Origin: an uncultured Phocaeicola sp.
GTDB taxonomy: Bacteria > Bacteroidota > Bacteroidia > Bacteroidales > Bacteroidaceae
Reading direction: 5' to 3'
NCBI GenBank assembly: GCA_948579315.1
Contig: CAPAOL010000049.1
Span: 1 to 20,794, forward strand
Length of the DNA: 20,794 bases
Positions 7,918 to 14,481 of this stretch are shown in pieces. The number at the start of each line of letters is the position of its first letter. Position 1 is the first letter of the stretch. Below the pieces are notes generated by a model. That model was given only the letters and a program-made list of their open reading frames with translations. It was not told the origin of the DNA and did not search any database. Position numbers and translations under genes: made by a program.

Positions 7918-8937
7918 TTAAAATAAATTAGGAAATACGAGAGAAAAGATAAGAACTACCAGTCCGGTTATCAGAACAGTGATAGTCCGGGTAGATACGC
8001 CTTTCCATTCTTTTAATAAAATACCCCATACGTTACTGAAAGTAACATTCAAAGCCATCAATATACACCATGAGAAAGCTAGCAGTACAGGACTTTCGGT
8101 CAGGAAACTTTTACCCATTTCCAAACCGAAGAATTGCATATACCACAGTACTCCTGCCAAAGCACAGAATATCAAGTTATTTCCCCATACATTGCTTTTG
8201 GCATAATCACTCATGGTTTTGTTGGCTATATTTTGTTGCAGACAGTAAACCGCATTGGTCAAAAAGCCTCCCAATGTTACTAGGAAGATTACGGGAAGTC
8301 CTGCATAAAGCCCTTCTACGCCTCCTGCCAATGCAGCTTCTTTGATGGGCGTTCCGGCATCGAGTCCTAAAGCGAAACAGGCACTCATCACACCTGCCAG
8401 TAGGGCTACCAACAGTCCTTTGGTCAGAGCGAAATCTTTTACTGCCGCGCGTTTTTCTTCTTCGCTCATGTTTTTGGCGCGAAGACTGCCGGCATATCCT
8501 ATAATGGCAATACCCGACAAAGTGATACATACTCCCAGTAAAAGAATAAGTCCGTTTCCTTCAAACAGGTTGGTTCCGGCAAAAATGGCGGGAAAAAGTG
8601 TGCCGAATCCGGCACAGGTGCCCAGTGCGATACTTTGTCCTAAGGCCACTCCCAGATAACGCATGGAAAGACCGAAGGTGAGACCGCCTACTCCCCATAA
8701 TATACCATAAAAGATGCTCATCGGAGCACCTCCTGTTCCCCAAAGGTCAAATAAACTGCTTCCTTGAGGGATACCTAGCAACGCACCCAATAACGGGAAT
8801 ACCAGCCAGGCAAATACACCTTGTAGCAGCCAGAAACTTTCCCAACTCCATTCTTTCACTTTTTTTATAGGTACGTATGAACTGGATTGGCAGAAACTTC
8901 CTATGGCGATGATGATTAATCCGATAATGATTTCCAT
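7918..8937 (-). CDS. rhaT: L-rhamnose/proton symporter
   Basis: A 339-residue polytopic inner-membrane protein of the RhaT family, a drug/metabolite-transporter relative that imports L-rhamnose with a proton (E. coli RhaT is 344 residues). About ten hydrophobic helices can be placed near 2-20, 33-56, 73-93, 96-118, 126-147, 173-195, 212-237, 256-278, 284-305 and 318-338. A charged loop (about 152-170, AKNMSEEEKRAA) divides the two halves. The start MEIIIGLIIIAIGSFCQSSS and the helix-1 to helix-2 linker YVPIKKVKEWSWE look characteristic of RhaT as I know it. It lies between rhaA and rhaD, replacing the membrane permease expected in a rhamnose operon. Membership of the rha operon makes rhamnose the obvious substrate. 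Confidence 0.93.
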   Translation of the reverse strand: MEIIIGLIIIAIGSFCQSSSYVPIKKVKEWSWESFWLLQGVFAWLVFPLLGALLGIPQGSSLFDLWGTGGAPMSIFYGILWGVGGLTFGLSMRYLGVALGQSIALGTCAGFGTLFPAIFAGTNLFEGNGLILLLGVCITLSGIAIIGYAGSLRAKNMSEEEKRAAVKDFALTKGLLVALLAGVMSACFALGLDAGTPIKEAALAGGVEGLYAGLPVIFLVTLGGFLTNAVYCLQQNIANKTMSDYAKSNVWGNNLIFCALAGVLWYMQFFGLEMGKSFLTESPVLLAFSWCILMALNVTFSNVWGILLKEWKGVSTRTITVLITGLVVLIFSLVFPNLF

Positions 8938-8972
8938 TGTTTATATTCTTTTAGGCTACAATTATGTTCCCG

Positions 8973-9001
8973 GTAGGGGCAGCACTTGAGGCCGCCCCTA
9001 C
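8973..9001. repeat. GC-rich palindrome between rhaA and rhaT
   Basis: The 92-nt rhaA-rhaT gap holds a GC-rich inverted repeat: GTAGGGGC at 8973-8980 pairs perfectly with GCCCCTAC at 8994-9001 across a 13-nt loop. It is not followed by a T-run, so it does not look like a terminator and would be out of place as one inside the operon. It resembles REP-type intergenic palindromes and could protect or process the rha mRNA. Confidence 0.6.
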
Positions 9002-9029
9002 GGAAGACAATCTTGTAGTTGGATATTGA

Positions 9030-10283
9030 TTAGCGTTTCGAAGTGACTTCTGCTTCGTATTTCTCTACTTCTGCAATGAACTCTTCGCCTACGGGTACAT
9101 TGTTCTTCAAGCAGAACATATCCCATACAGCATTCCAAGGCAAAGCTTTTTCTTCTTCGAGCAGAGCCAGACGTTGGAAGCCTTGTCCGTTTGCTTCATA
9201 TTCGCGTAGTTTGGCAATCGGTTCCAATAAAGCGCGTACCATACATTTTTGAGCCGCGCGGCTGCCTATAACGTATGCACCAATGCGGTTGATGGAAGCA
9301 TCGAAGTAGTCAAGTCCATAGTGTACACGATCCAAGGCGTTGCAACGAACGATTTCGCTGAATAAATCCATAGTCGGGTCGTCCATGATGGTTACATGGT
9401 CTGAGTCCCAACGTACGGGGCGGCTTACGTGCAGCATCAGTTCGGGGACATACAACAACAAGGAAGAAACTTTGTCGGCAACACTTTCTGTCGGGTGGAA
9501 GTGACCGGTATCCAAGGTAATCATTTTGTTGTTCTTGGCACCGTAGCCAATATAGAAATCATTAGAACCTACTGTATAGCTTTCCAGTCCGATACCGAAT
9601 ACTTTTGATTCGATACAGTCTTTCATGTTCTTATATTCTGTTGCGAAAATCTGATCCAGAGAGTCTTTCAACAAAGCACGGTATTTCATGCGGTTTACAG
9701 TGATGTCTTTGCTGCCATCGTGTACCCACAGGTTCATGATACAAGGATCGCCTTGGGCTTTACCCATCTCTTCGGCTACGGCACGACAACGTTTGGTATG
9801 CTCAATCCAGAAGTTGCGGATACCTTCATCGGGATTTGATAAAGACAAGTCACCGCTTTTAGGATGAGAGAATGAAGTAGAGTTGAAATCCAGTTTCATG
9901 TTGTTTTCCTTACCCCATTCAATCCAGCTTTTGAAGTGTTCGGGTTCTACTTCGTCACGATCTACGACTTTTCCTTGGAAGTCGCCATAAATTTCGTGCA
10001 GATTCAAACGGTGAGTACCTGGTATATATGAAGCTGCTTTCAGAATGTCTGCACGTAGTTCGTCGATGTTGCGGGCTTTGCCGGGATAGTTACCTGTAGC
10101 CTGGATACCACCGGTCAATGAACCTGCCTGAACTTCGAAGCCGGTTACATCATCTGCTTGCCAGCAATGCAGTGACAGATGGAAATTCTGCATGGTTTCC
10201 ATTACTTTTTCTGTGTCGACACCTACAGCGGCATAACGTTCTTTTGCGATCTCATACGCTTTATTAATCAATTCTTCTTTCAT
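9030..10283 (-). CDS. rhaA: L-rhamnose isomerase
   Basis: A 417-residue cytoplasmic TIM-barrel isomerase converting L-rhamnose to L-rhamnulose, nearly the same length as E. coli RhaA (419). Recognisable family segments are LSLHCWQADDVTGFE (about 36-50), GGIQATGNYPGKA (58-70) and TLDTGHFHPTES (256-267). Others are VRWDSDHV (290-297) and HYGLDYFDASINRIGA (321-336). Glu234, Asp258, His261 or His263, Asp293, Asp295, His296 and Asp325 are candidate ligands for the two-metal (Mn/Zn) site; I place them by motif, not alignment. It is the second gene of the operon, 42 nt after rhaB. A GC-rich palindrome separates it from rhaT. The Bacteroides literature names this gene rhaI. Confidence 0.96.
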   Translation of the reverse strand: MKEELINKAYEIAKERYAAVGVDTEKVMETMQNFHLSLHCWQADDVTGFEVQAGSLTGGIQATGNYPGKARNIDELRADILKAASYIPGTHRLNLHEIYGDFQGKVVDRDEVEPEHFKSWIEWGKENNMKLDFNSTSFSHPKSGDLSLSNPDEGIRNFWIEHTKRCRAVAEEMGKAQGDPCIMNLWVHDGSKDITVNRMKYRALLKDSLDQIFATEYKNMKDCIESKVFGIGLESYTVGSNDFYIGYGAKNNKMITLDTGHFHPTESVADKVSSLLLYVPELMLHVSRPVRWDSDHVTIMDDPTMDLFSEIVRCNALDRVHYGLDYFDASINRIGAYVIGSRAAQKCMVRALLEPIAKLREYEANGQGFQRLALLEEEKALPWNAVWDMFCLKNNVPVGEEFIAEVEKYEAEVTSKR

Positions 10284-10325
10284 GATATTATTTGTTTGTT
10301 TAATGAATAAATTTCAAGGTGAATA

Positions 10326-11804
10326 TTAAATATCTTCTCTATAATGAGCTAAATACTTCTTATATGCTTCTTCCCATTCTTCTGCTTGCTGGGGTTCAAA
10401 AGAAACGGTTTCTATGGAAGTGCTGATTAGTTGGCGCATAGCCGCGATATCGCTTACCAGCCCGTTGGCTTTTGCCTGTAACATAATGTTACCGATAGCT
10501 GTTCCTTCACTGGGACCTGCTATAACAGGTACGCCCACTGCATTGCAAGTGAACTGGTTTAACAGATTGTTTCGTGAGCCTCCACCGATAATGTGCAGCT
10601 TTTCGATGGGGAACGGGGCCATTTGTTGCAAATAGCCGAATACTTGTTTGTAGCGCAGGGCAAGACTGTCGAATATGCAACGGGTGATTTCTCCATAACT
10701 CTGTGGTACAGGTTGGTTGGTTTCTTTGCAATAATGTCCGATGGCTTGAATCATAGATGTCGGATTGGAGAAGCAGGGGGCATCGGGATTGATGAGACTG
10801 CGGAAAGCGGGAACTGTCAGAGCGGCATCTATCAGTTCTGTGTAAGAATAGTTGTTGGTTGCTTCCCATTCTTTGCGACAACGCTCCAACAGCCACATGC
10901 CACAGATGTTTTTCAGGAACCGGGTAGTTCCTTCCACACCTCCTTCATTGGTGAAGTTCTGTTCAAAGCTTTCCTTATTTATAATGGCATCTTTCACTTC
11001 AATTCCCATCAGGCTCCACGTACCGGAACTCAGATAAGCGAATCTTTCGTTTTGTGCTGGTACGGCAGCCACGGCTGAACCTGTGTCATGACCGGCAACG
11101 GCAATGACTGGAATAGCTCCCAGACCTGTGATTTTCTGCACTTCTTCTGTCAGTACTCCGATAGGCTCTCCCGGGAAAACGAAACGGCCGAACTGTTCTT
11201 CCTTGATATCTGCTACATCCAGCAGTTCCTTTTCGAAGCGTTTGGTGCGTGGATTCAACATTTGGGAAGTAGAAGCGATGGTATATTCTGTTACCATTTT
11301 ACCGGTCAGCATATAGCTTAAGGCATCCGGCATAAACAGTATTTTATCGGCTGCTTCCAAGGCCGAGCAATGATTGCGGTGGAGTGTTGACAATTGGAAC
11401 AAGGAATTGAAATTCATAATTTGAATTCCAGTGATGTCATATACTCGTTCACGGGGAATATGGGTAAAATATTCTTCAGGTGCACCTGTTGTGTGAGGGT
11501 CGCGGTAGCAATAAGGATTGCGGAGTAACTCTCCGTCTTTGCCCACGAATACGAAATCCACCCCCCAAGTATCGATACCGATGGACCGGATAGGCAGATT
11601 GTCTTTGGCTACCACTTTCAGTCCTCTGATAATTTCATTGTATAAGGCGTAAATATCCCAATAACAATGTCCTCCGGTTTCTATAATATGATTAGGGAAA
11701 CGAGTCAGTTCTTTCAACTCCATTTTGCCTTCTCCCAAGCAACCTAAGATGGTACGTCCACTGGTGGCACCCAAGTCTACCGCAAAGAAATAAGTGTGTT
11801 CCAT
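10326..11804 (-). CDS. rhaB: Rhamnulokinase
   Basis: A 492-residue FGGY-family sugar kinase that phosphorylates L-rhamnulose at the 1-position with ATP; E. coli RhaB is 489 residues. Motifs in order are DLGATSGR (10-17, phosphate loop), IDTWGVDFVF (77-86, substrate side), AGHDTGSAVAAVP (237-249, with Asp240 as likely catalytic base), SSGTWSLMG (259-267, adenine side) and IGGGSRNNLLNQ (406-417). This is the complete two-domain pattern of the family. Among FGGY kinases the neighbours rhaA, rhaT and rhaD specify rhamnulose. It is the first gene of the operon, transcribed away from argR across a 306-nt gap with a TATTTTTG box 36 nt upstream. The Bacteroides literature uses rhaK for this gene. Confidence 0.95.
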   Translation of the reverse strand: MEHTYFFAVDLGATSGRTILGCLGEGKMELKELTRFPNHIIETGGHCYWDIYALYNEIIRGLKVVAKDNLPIRSIGIDTWGVDFVFVGKDGELLRNPYCYRDPHTTGAPEEYFTHIPRERVYDITGIQIMNFNSLFQLSTLHRNHCSALEAADKILFMPDALSYMLTGKMVTEYTIASTSQMLNPRTKRFEKELLDVADIKEEQFGRFVFPGEPIGVLTEEVQKITGLGAIPVIAVAGHDTGSAVAAVPAQNERFAYLSSGTWSLMGIEVKDAIINKESFEQNFTNEGGVEGTTRFLKNICGMWLLERCRKEWEATNNYSYTELIDAALTVPAFRSLINPDAPCFSNPTSMIQAIGHYCKETNQPVPQSYGEITRCIFDSLALRYKQVFGYLQQMAPFPIEKLHIIGGGSRNNLLNQFTCNAVGVPVIAGPSEGTAIGNIMLQAKANGLVSDIAAMRQLISTSIETVSFEPQQAEEWEEAYKKYLAHYREDI

Positions 11805-11840
11805 GCCTTTATTTTTGATTTTAAGGAATTAATAGTGATG

Positions 11841-11848
11841 CAAAAATA
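11841..11848 (-). promoter_or_regulatory. Bacteroides-type -7 box for the rhaBATD operon
   Basis: TATTTTTG on the minus strand matches TAnnTTTG and lies 36 nt before the rhaB ATG. No good -33 element is present, as is often the case at activator-dependent promoters. Confidence 0.5.
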
Positions 11849-12038
11849 GTTTATTCCCCGAAAGTCGTCCTTGTTTTTTTGATATTATAACTGTTGGATT
11901 TGGTTGTACCTGCCGTAAAACATAATATTACCGTCTTTTTAAGAAGATCGCATTGAAAAGAAGAATTTGGTGTGATTTTGGTTTACTCTTGGGATGATAG
12001 ATAAGAGCTTTATTGAAAATATGCATAAAGTCGCAAAA

Positions 12039-12074
12039 ATATTCTCTTTTTTGTATCTATATTCCCGAATATTC
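12039..12074 (+). promoter_or_regulatory. Candidate ArgR operator: three ATATTC repeats and a palindrome
   Basis: ATATTC occurs at 12039-12044, 12059-12064 and 12069-12074, so the copies start 20 and 10 bp apart, close to whole helical turns. The last two overlap a perfect palindrome, ATATTC-CC-GAATAT (12059-12072). All of this lies across or just before the argR promoter, between a TTTG at 12050-12053 and the -7 box at 12077-12084. Bound protein there would block initiation, fitting ArgR autoregulation. The arms resemble halves of the E. coli ARG box but in a different arrangement. Confidence 0.45.
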
Positions 12075-12076
12075 TG

Positions 12077-12084
12077 TAATTTTG
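12077..12084 (+). promoter_or_regulatory. Bacteroides-type -7 box for the arginine operon
   Basis: TAATTTTG matches TAnnTTTG and ends 26 nt before the argR ATG. A TTTG at 12050-12053 is a possible -33 element, although the 23-nt spacer is slightly long. Confidence 0.55.
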
Positions 12085-12110
12085 CAGCCGAATCAGAATA
12101 ATTATGCAGT

Positions 12111-12587
12111 ATGAAGAGCAAGAATAGCAGACTTGATGCCATTAAGATTATTATTTCGAGCAAGGAAGTAGGTAGCCAGGAAGAGTTGTTGCAGGAATTG
12201 GCGAAAGAAGGATTCCGATTGACCCAAGCTACTTTGTCTCGTGACTTGAAGCAGTTGAAAGTGGCGAAAGCAGCCAGTATGAACGGAAATTATGTATATG
12301 TATTGCCAAACAATACCATGTACAAACGTATGACTGAGCAACATTCGGCCAGTGAGATGTTGATGCATAATGGATTTATTTCCATTGAATTTTCGGCTAA
12401 TCTGGCAGTAATCAAGACTCGTCCCGGATATGCTAGTAGTTTGGCTTATGATATTGATAACCGGAACTTTGATGAAATATTGGGAACTATTGCTGGTGAT
12501 GATACTATTATGCTTGTCATTCGTGAAGGCTGCACAAGAGCGGGAGTGAAGAATGCGCTTTCATTGATTATACCGAATATACAATAA
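12111..12587 (+). CDS. argR: Arginine repressor ArgR
   Basis: A 158-residue ArgR-family regulator. The N-terminal winged helix (about 6-70) includes SQEELLQELAKEGF and the recognition segment LTQATLSRDLKQLKV (37-51). The C-terminal oligomerisation and arginine-binding domain contains GTIAGDDTIMLVIRE (125-139), whose paired aspartates contact arginine in known members. Length agrees with the family (about 150-156). It is expected to form hexamers and repress arginine biosynthesis when arginine is plentiful. As first gene of the argR-GNAT-argG-argC-argD run it probably controls its own operon. An out-of-frame ATG just upstream (12104) is not a competing start. Confidence 0.95.
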   Translation: MKSKNSRLDAIKIIISSKEVGSQEELLQELAKEGFRLTQATLSRDLKQLKVAKAASMNGNYVYVLPNNTMYKRMTEQHSASEMLMHNGFISIEFSANLAVIKTRPGYASSLAYDIDNRNFDEILGTIAGDDTIMLVIREGCTRAGVKNALSLIIPNIQ

Positions 12588-12609
12588 AATAATATAGATA
12601 AAAAAGGAA

Positions 12610-13167
12610 ATGGATGCTAAACAAGTGGATGTGATGGTGGCAGATGCCTCACATGAAGTTTACGTTGATAAAATTTTAGATACTATTAGAGAGGCGGCTA
12701 AGGTACGCGGAACAGGCATTGCAGAACGCACACATGAATATGTGACTACAAAGATGAAAGAAGGAAAGGCGATTATTGCTTTATGTGGAGAGGATTTTGC
12801 AGGATTTACCTATATTGAGTCATGGGGAAACAAGCAATATGTAGCAACTTCGGGATTGATTGTGCATCCCAATTATCGTGGGATGGGCTTGGCCAAGCGT
12901 ATAAAGGCGGCTTCGTTCCGATTGGCACGTCTGCGATGGCCTAAAGCGAAGATATTCAGTCTGACCAGTGGTGCGGCGGTAATGAAAATGAATACAGAAC
13001 TGGGATATGTTCCTGTAACTTTCAATGAACTGACTGATGATGAGGCCTTTTGGAAAGGTTGTGAAGGCTGTATCAATCACGATATATTAGTGGCAAAGAA
13101 CCGTAAGTTCTGTATTTGTACAGCCATGCTTTACGATCCGGCTTTGCACGAAGAAGACACTATTTAA
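12610..13167 (+). CDS. GNAT acyltransferase, candidate glutamate N-acyltransferase of arginine synthesis
   Basis: A 185-residue GCN5-related N-acyltransferase. The acyl-CoA pyrophosphate loop is visible as HPNYRGMGLAKR (86-97), preceded by the beta strand YVATSGLIV and followed by a helix and FSLTSGAAVMKMNTELGYVPV (116-136), the usual GNAT C-terminal strand and helix. A C-terminal extension (about 146-180) holds Cys151, Cys154, Cys168 and Cys170, which could bind metal. The gene is 22 nt after argR and precedes argG. No argA or argJ is present, so it is a strong candidate for the first step, acylation of glutamate. Because Bacteroides arginine synthesis uses N-succinylornithine, the donor may be succinyl-CoA rather than acetyl-CoA. 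GNAT fold is clear; substrate and donor are inferred from context. Confidence 0.85.
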   Translation: MDAKQVDVMVADASHEVYVDKILDTIREAAKVRGTGIAERTHEYVTTKMKEGKAIIALCGEDFAGFTYIESWGNKQYVATSGLIVHPNYRGMGLAKRIKAASFRLARLRWPKAKIFSLTSGAAVMKMNTELGYVPVTFNELTDDEAFWKGCEGCINHDILVAKNRKFCICTAMLYDPALHEEDTI

Positions 13168-13169
13168 TA

Positions 13170-13253
13170 AATTAAAAATTAAGAATTAAAAATTAAAAGA
13201 TGGCTGCGCGTTCATGTACTTATTTCTCAGTTTTCAATTTTTAATTCTCAATT
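13170..13253. repeat. AT-rich tandem and inverted repeat in the argG leader
   Basis: The 100-nt gap between the GNAT gene and argG is dominated by a repeat structure. A 14-nt unit occurs twice in tandem (13170-13183 and 13184-13197, 13 of 14 identical). The segment 13177-13198 is an almost perfect inverted copy of 13231-13253, with one mismatch and one bulged base, enclosing a 32-nt loop. There is no U-run after the stem before argG, so a simple terminator is unlikely. Transcribed within the operon it would fold into a long AU-rich hairpin just upstream of the argG start. Confidence 0.7.
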
Positions 13254-13267
13254 AAAATAATATCATT

Positions 13268-14476
13268 ATGGAAGAAAAGAAGAAAAAAGTAGTAGTAGCA
13301 TTCAGCGGGGGGCTTGATACCTCTTTCACTGTAATGTATCTGGCTAAGGAAAAAGGGTATGAAGTGTATGCAGCTTGTGCAAACACGGGTGGTTTCAGTG
13401 AGGAGCAGCTGAAGCAGAATGAAGAGAACGCTTACAAACTGGGTGCTGTGAAGTATGTGACATTGGATGTGACCCGGGAATACTATGAGAAGAGCTTGAA
13501 ATATATGGTATTCGGTAATGTGCTCCGTAATGGTACTTATCCTATTTCTGTAAGTTCTGAACGTATCTTCCAAGGGTTGGCCATAGCGCGTTATGCTAAT
13601 GAAATAGGTGCGGACGCTATCGCACACGGCTCGACTGGTGCGGGTAATGACCAGATTCGCTTCGATATGACTTTTCTGGTATTGGCTCCGGGGGTTGAGA
13701 TCATCACATTGACCCGTGACATGGCATTAAGCCGTCAGCAGGAAATTGATTATTTGAATGAACATGGTTTTGCCGCTGACTTTACAAAATTGAAATATTC
13801 TTATAATGTAGGTCTTTGGGGAACTTCTATCTGCGGTGGGGAAATATTGGACTCTGCGCAGGGTTTGCCCGAAAGTGCTTATTTGAAACAGGTGACCAAG
13901 GAAGGAAGCGAACAGCTTCGTCTTACATTTGAAAAAGGTGAGCTGAAGGCTGTTAATGACGAGAAGTTTGATGATCCTATCAAGGCTATTCAGAAAGTGG
14001 AAGAGATCGGTGCACCCTACGGTATCGGCCGTGACATGCACGTTGGGGATACCATTATCGGTATCAAAGGGCGTGTAGGATTCGAGGCTGCTGCTCCTAT
14101 GCTGATTATCGGAGCCCATCGTTTCCTTGAAAAATATACGTTGAGCAAGTGGCAGCAATACTGGAAAGACCAGGTTGCCAACTGGTATGGAATGTTCTTG
14201 CATGAAAGTCAGTATCTGGAACCGGTAATGCGCGATATTGAGGCAATGTTGCAGGAATCTCAGCGTAATGTAAACGGTACAGCTATCTTGGAACTCCGTC
14301 CGCTTTCATTCTCTACTGTGGGTGTTGAATCGAAAGACGACCTGGTGAAGACCAAATTCGGTGAATATGGTGAAATGCAGAAGGGATGGACAGCAGAAGA
14401 TGCCAAAGGCTTTATCAAAGTGACTTCTACACCTTTGCGTGTTTATTATAATAACCACAAGGACGAAGAAATTTAA
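13268..14476 (+). CDS. argG: Argininosuccinate synthase
   Basis: A 402-residue cytoplasmic enzyme that joins citrulline and aspartate with ATP to form argininosuccinate. The N-terminal PP-loop is SGGLDTS (13-19) and the downstream nucleotide/citrulline motif is HGSTGAGNDQIRFD (120-133). It also has TLTRDMALSRQQEIDYL and a C-terminal oligomerisation tail ending PLRVYYNNHKDEEI. The length matches the short bacterial class (about 400). GSTGAGND differs from the common GCTGKGND wording, so it seems a divergent branch, but nothing essential appears lost. It lies 100 nt after the GNAT gene, across the AT-rich inverted repeat, and 5 nt before argC. Confidence 0.95.
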   Translation: MEEKKKKVVVAFSGGLDTSFTVMYLAKEKGYEVYAACANTGGFSEEQLKQNEENAYKLGAVKYVTLDVTREYYEKSLKYMVFGNVLRNGTYPISVSSERIFQGLAIARYANEIGADAIAHGSTGAGNDQIRFDMTFLVLAPGVEIITLTRDMALSRQQEIDYLNEHGFAADFTKLKYSYNVGLWGTSICGGEILDSAQGLPESAYLKQVTKEGSEQLRLTFEKGELKAVNDEKFDDPIKAIQKVEEIGAPYGIGRDMHVGDTIIGIKGRVGFEAAAPMLIIGAHRFLEKYTLSKWQQYWKDQVANWYGMFLHESQYLEPVMRDIEAMLQESQRNVNGTAILELRPLSFSTVGVESKDDLVKTKFGEYGEMQKGWTAEDAKGFIKVTSTPLRVYYNNHKDEEI

Positions 14477-14481
14477 TAAGT

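Larger units (their letters stand above)
11805..12110. promoter_or_regulatory. Divergent control region between rhaB and argR
   Basis: This 306-nt AT-rich gap contains no believable gene. Near the rhaB end is its -7 box (11841-11848). Near the argR end are the argR promoter and ATATTC repeats. Between them TTTGGT occurs three times in the same orientation, at 11899-11904, 11966-11971 and 11977-11982, the last two exactly 11 bp apart. Such direct repeats would suit an AraC-family activator of rhaB, but TTTGGT is simple enough to recur by chance. Confidence 0.6.

Noticed and set aside
8973..9001. Terminator between rhaA and rhaT
   Set aside because: The GC-rich hairpin has no T-run on the minus strand and would split a functional operon.
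12104..12106. Upstream ATG as argR start
   Set aside because: It is out of frame with the ArgR protein, and the ATG at 12111 gives the normal family N-terminus.
13170..13253. CRISPR array or insertion-sequence ends
   Set aside because: There are only two tandem units with no spacers, no transposase gene and no evident target-site duplication, so only a repeat is reported.
13727..14203. 158-codon minus-strand open frame
   Set aside because: It is antisense to the well-conserved argG coding region and shows no domain.
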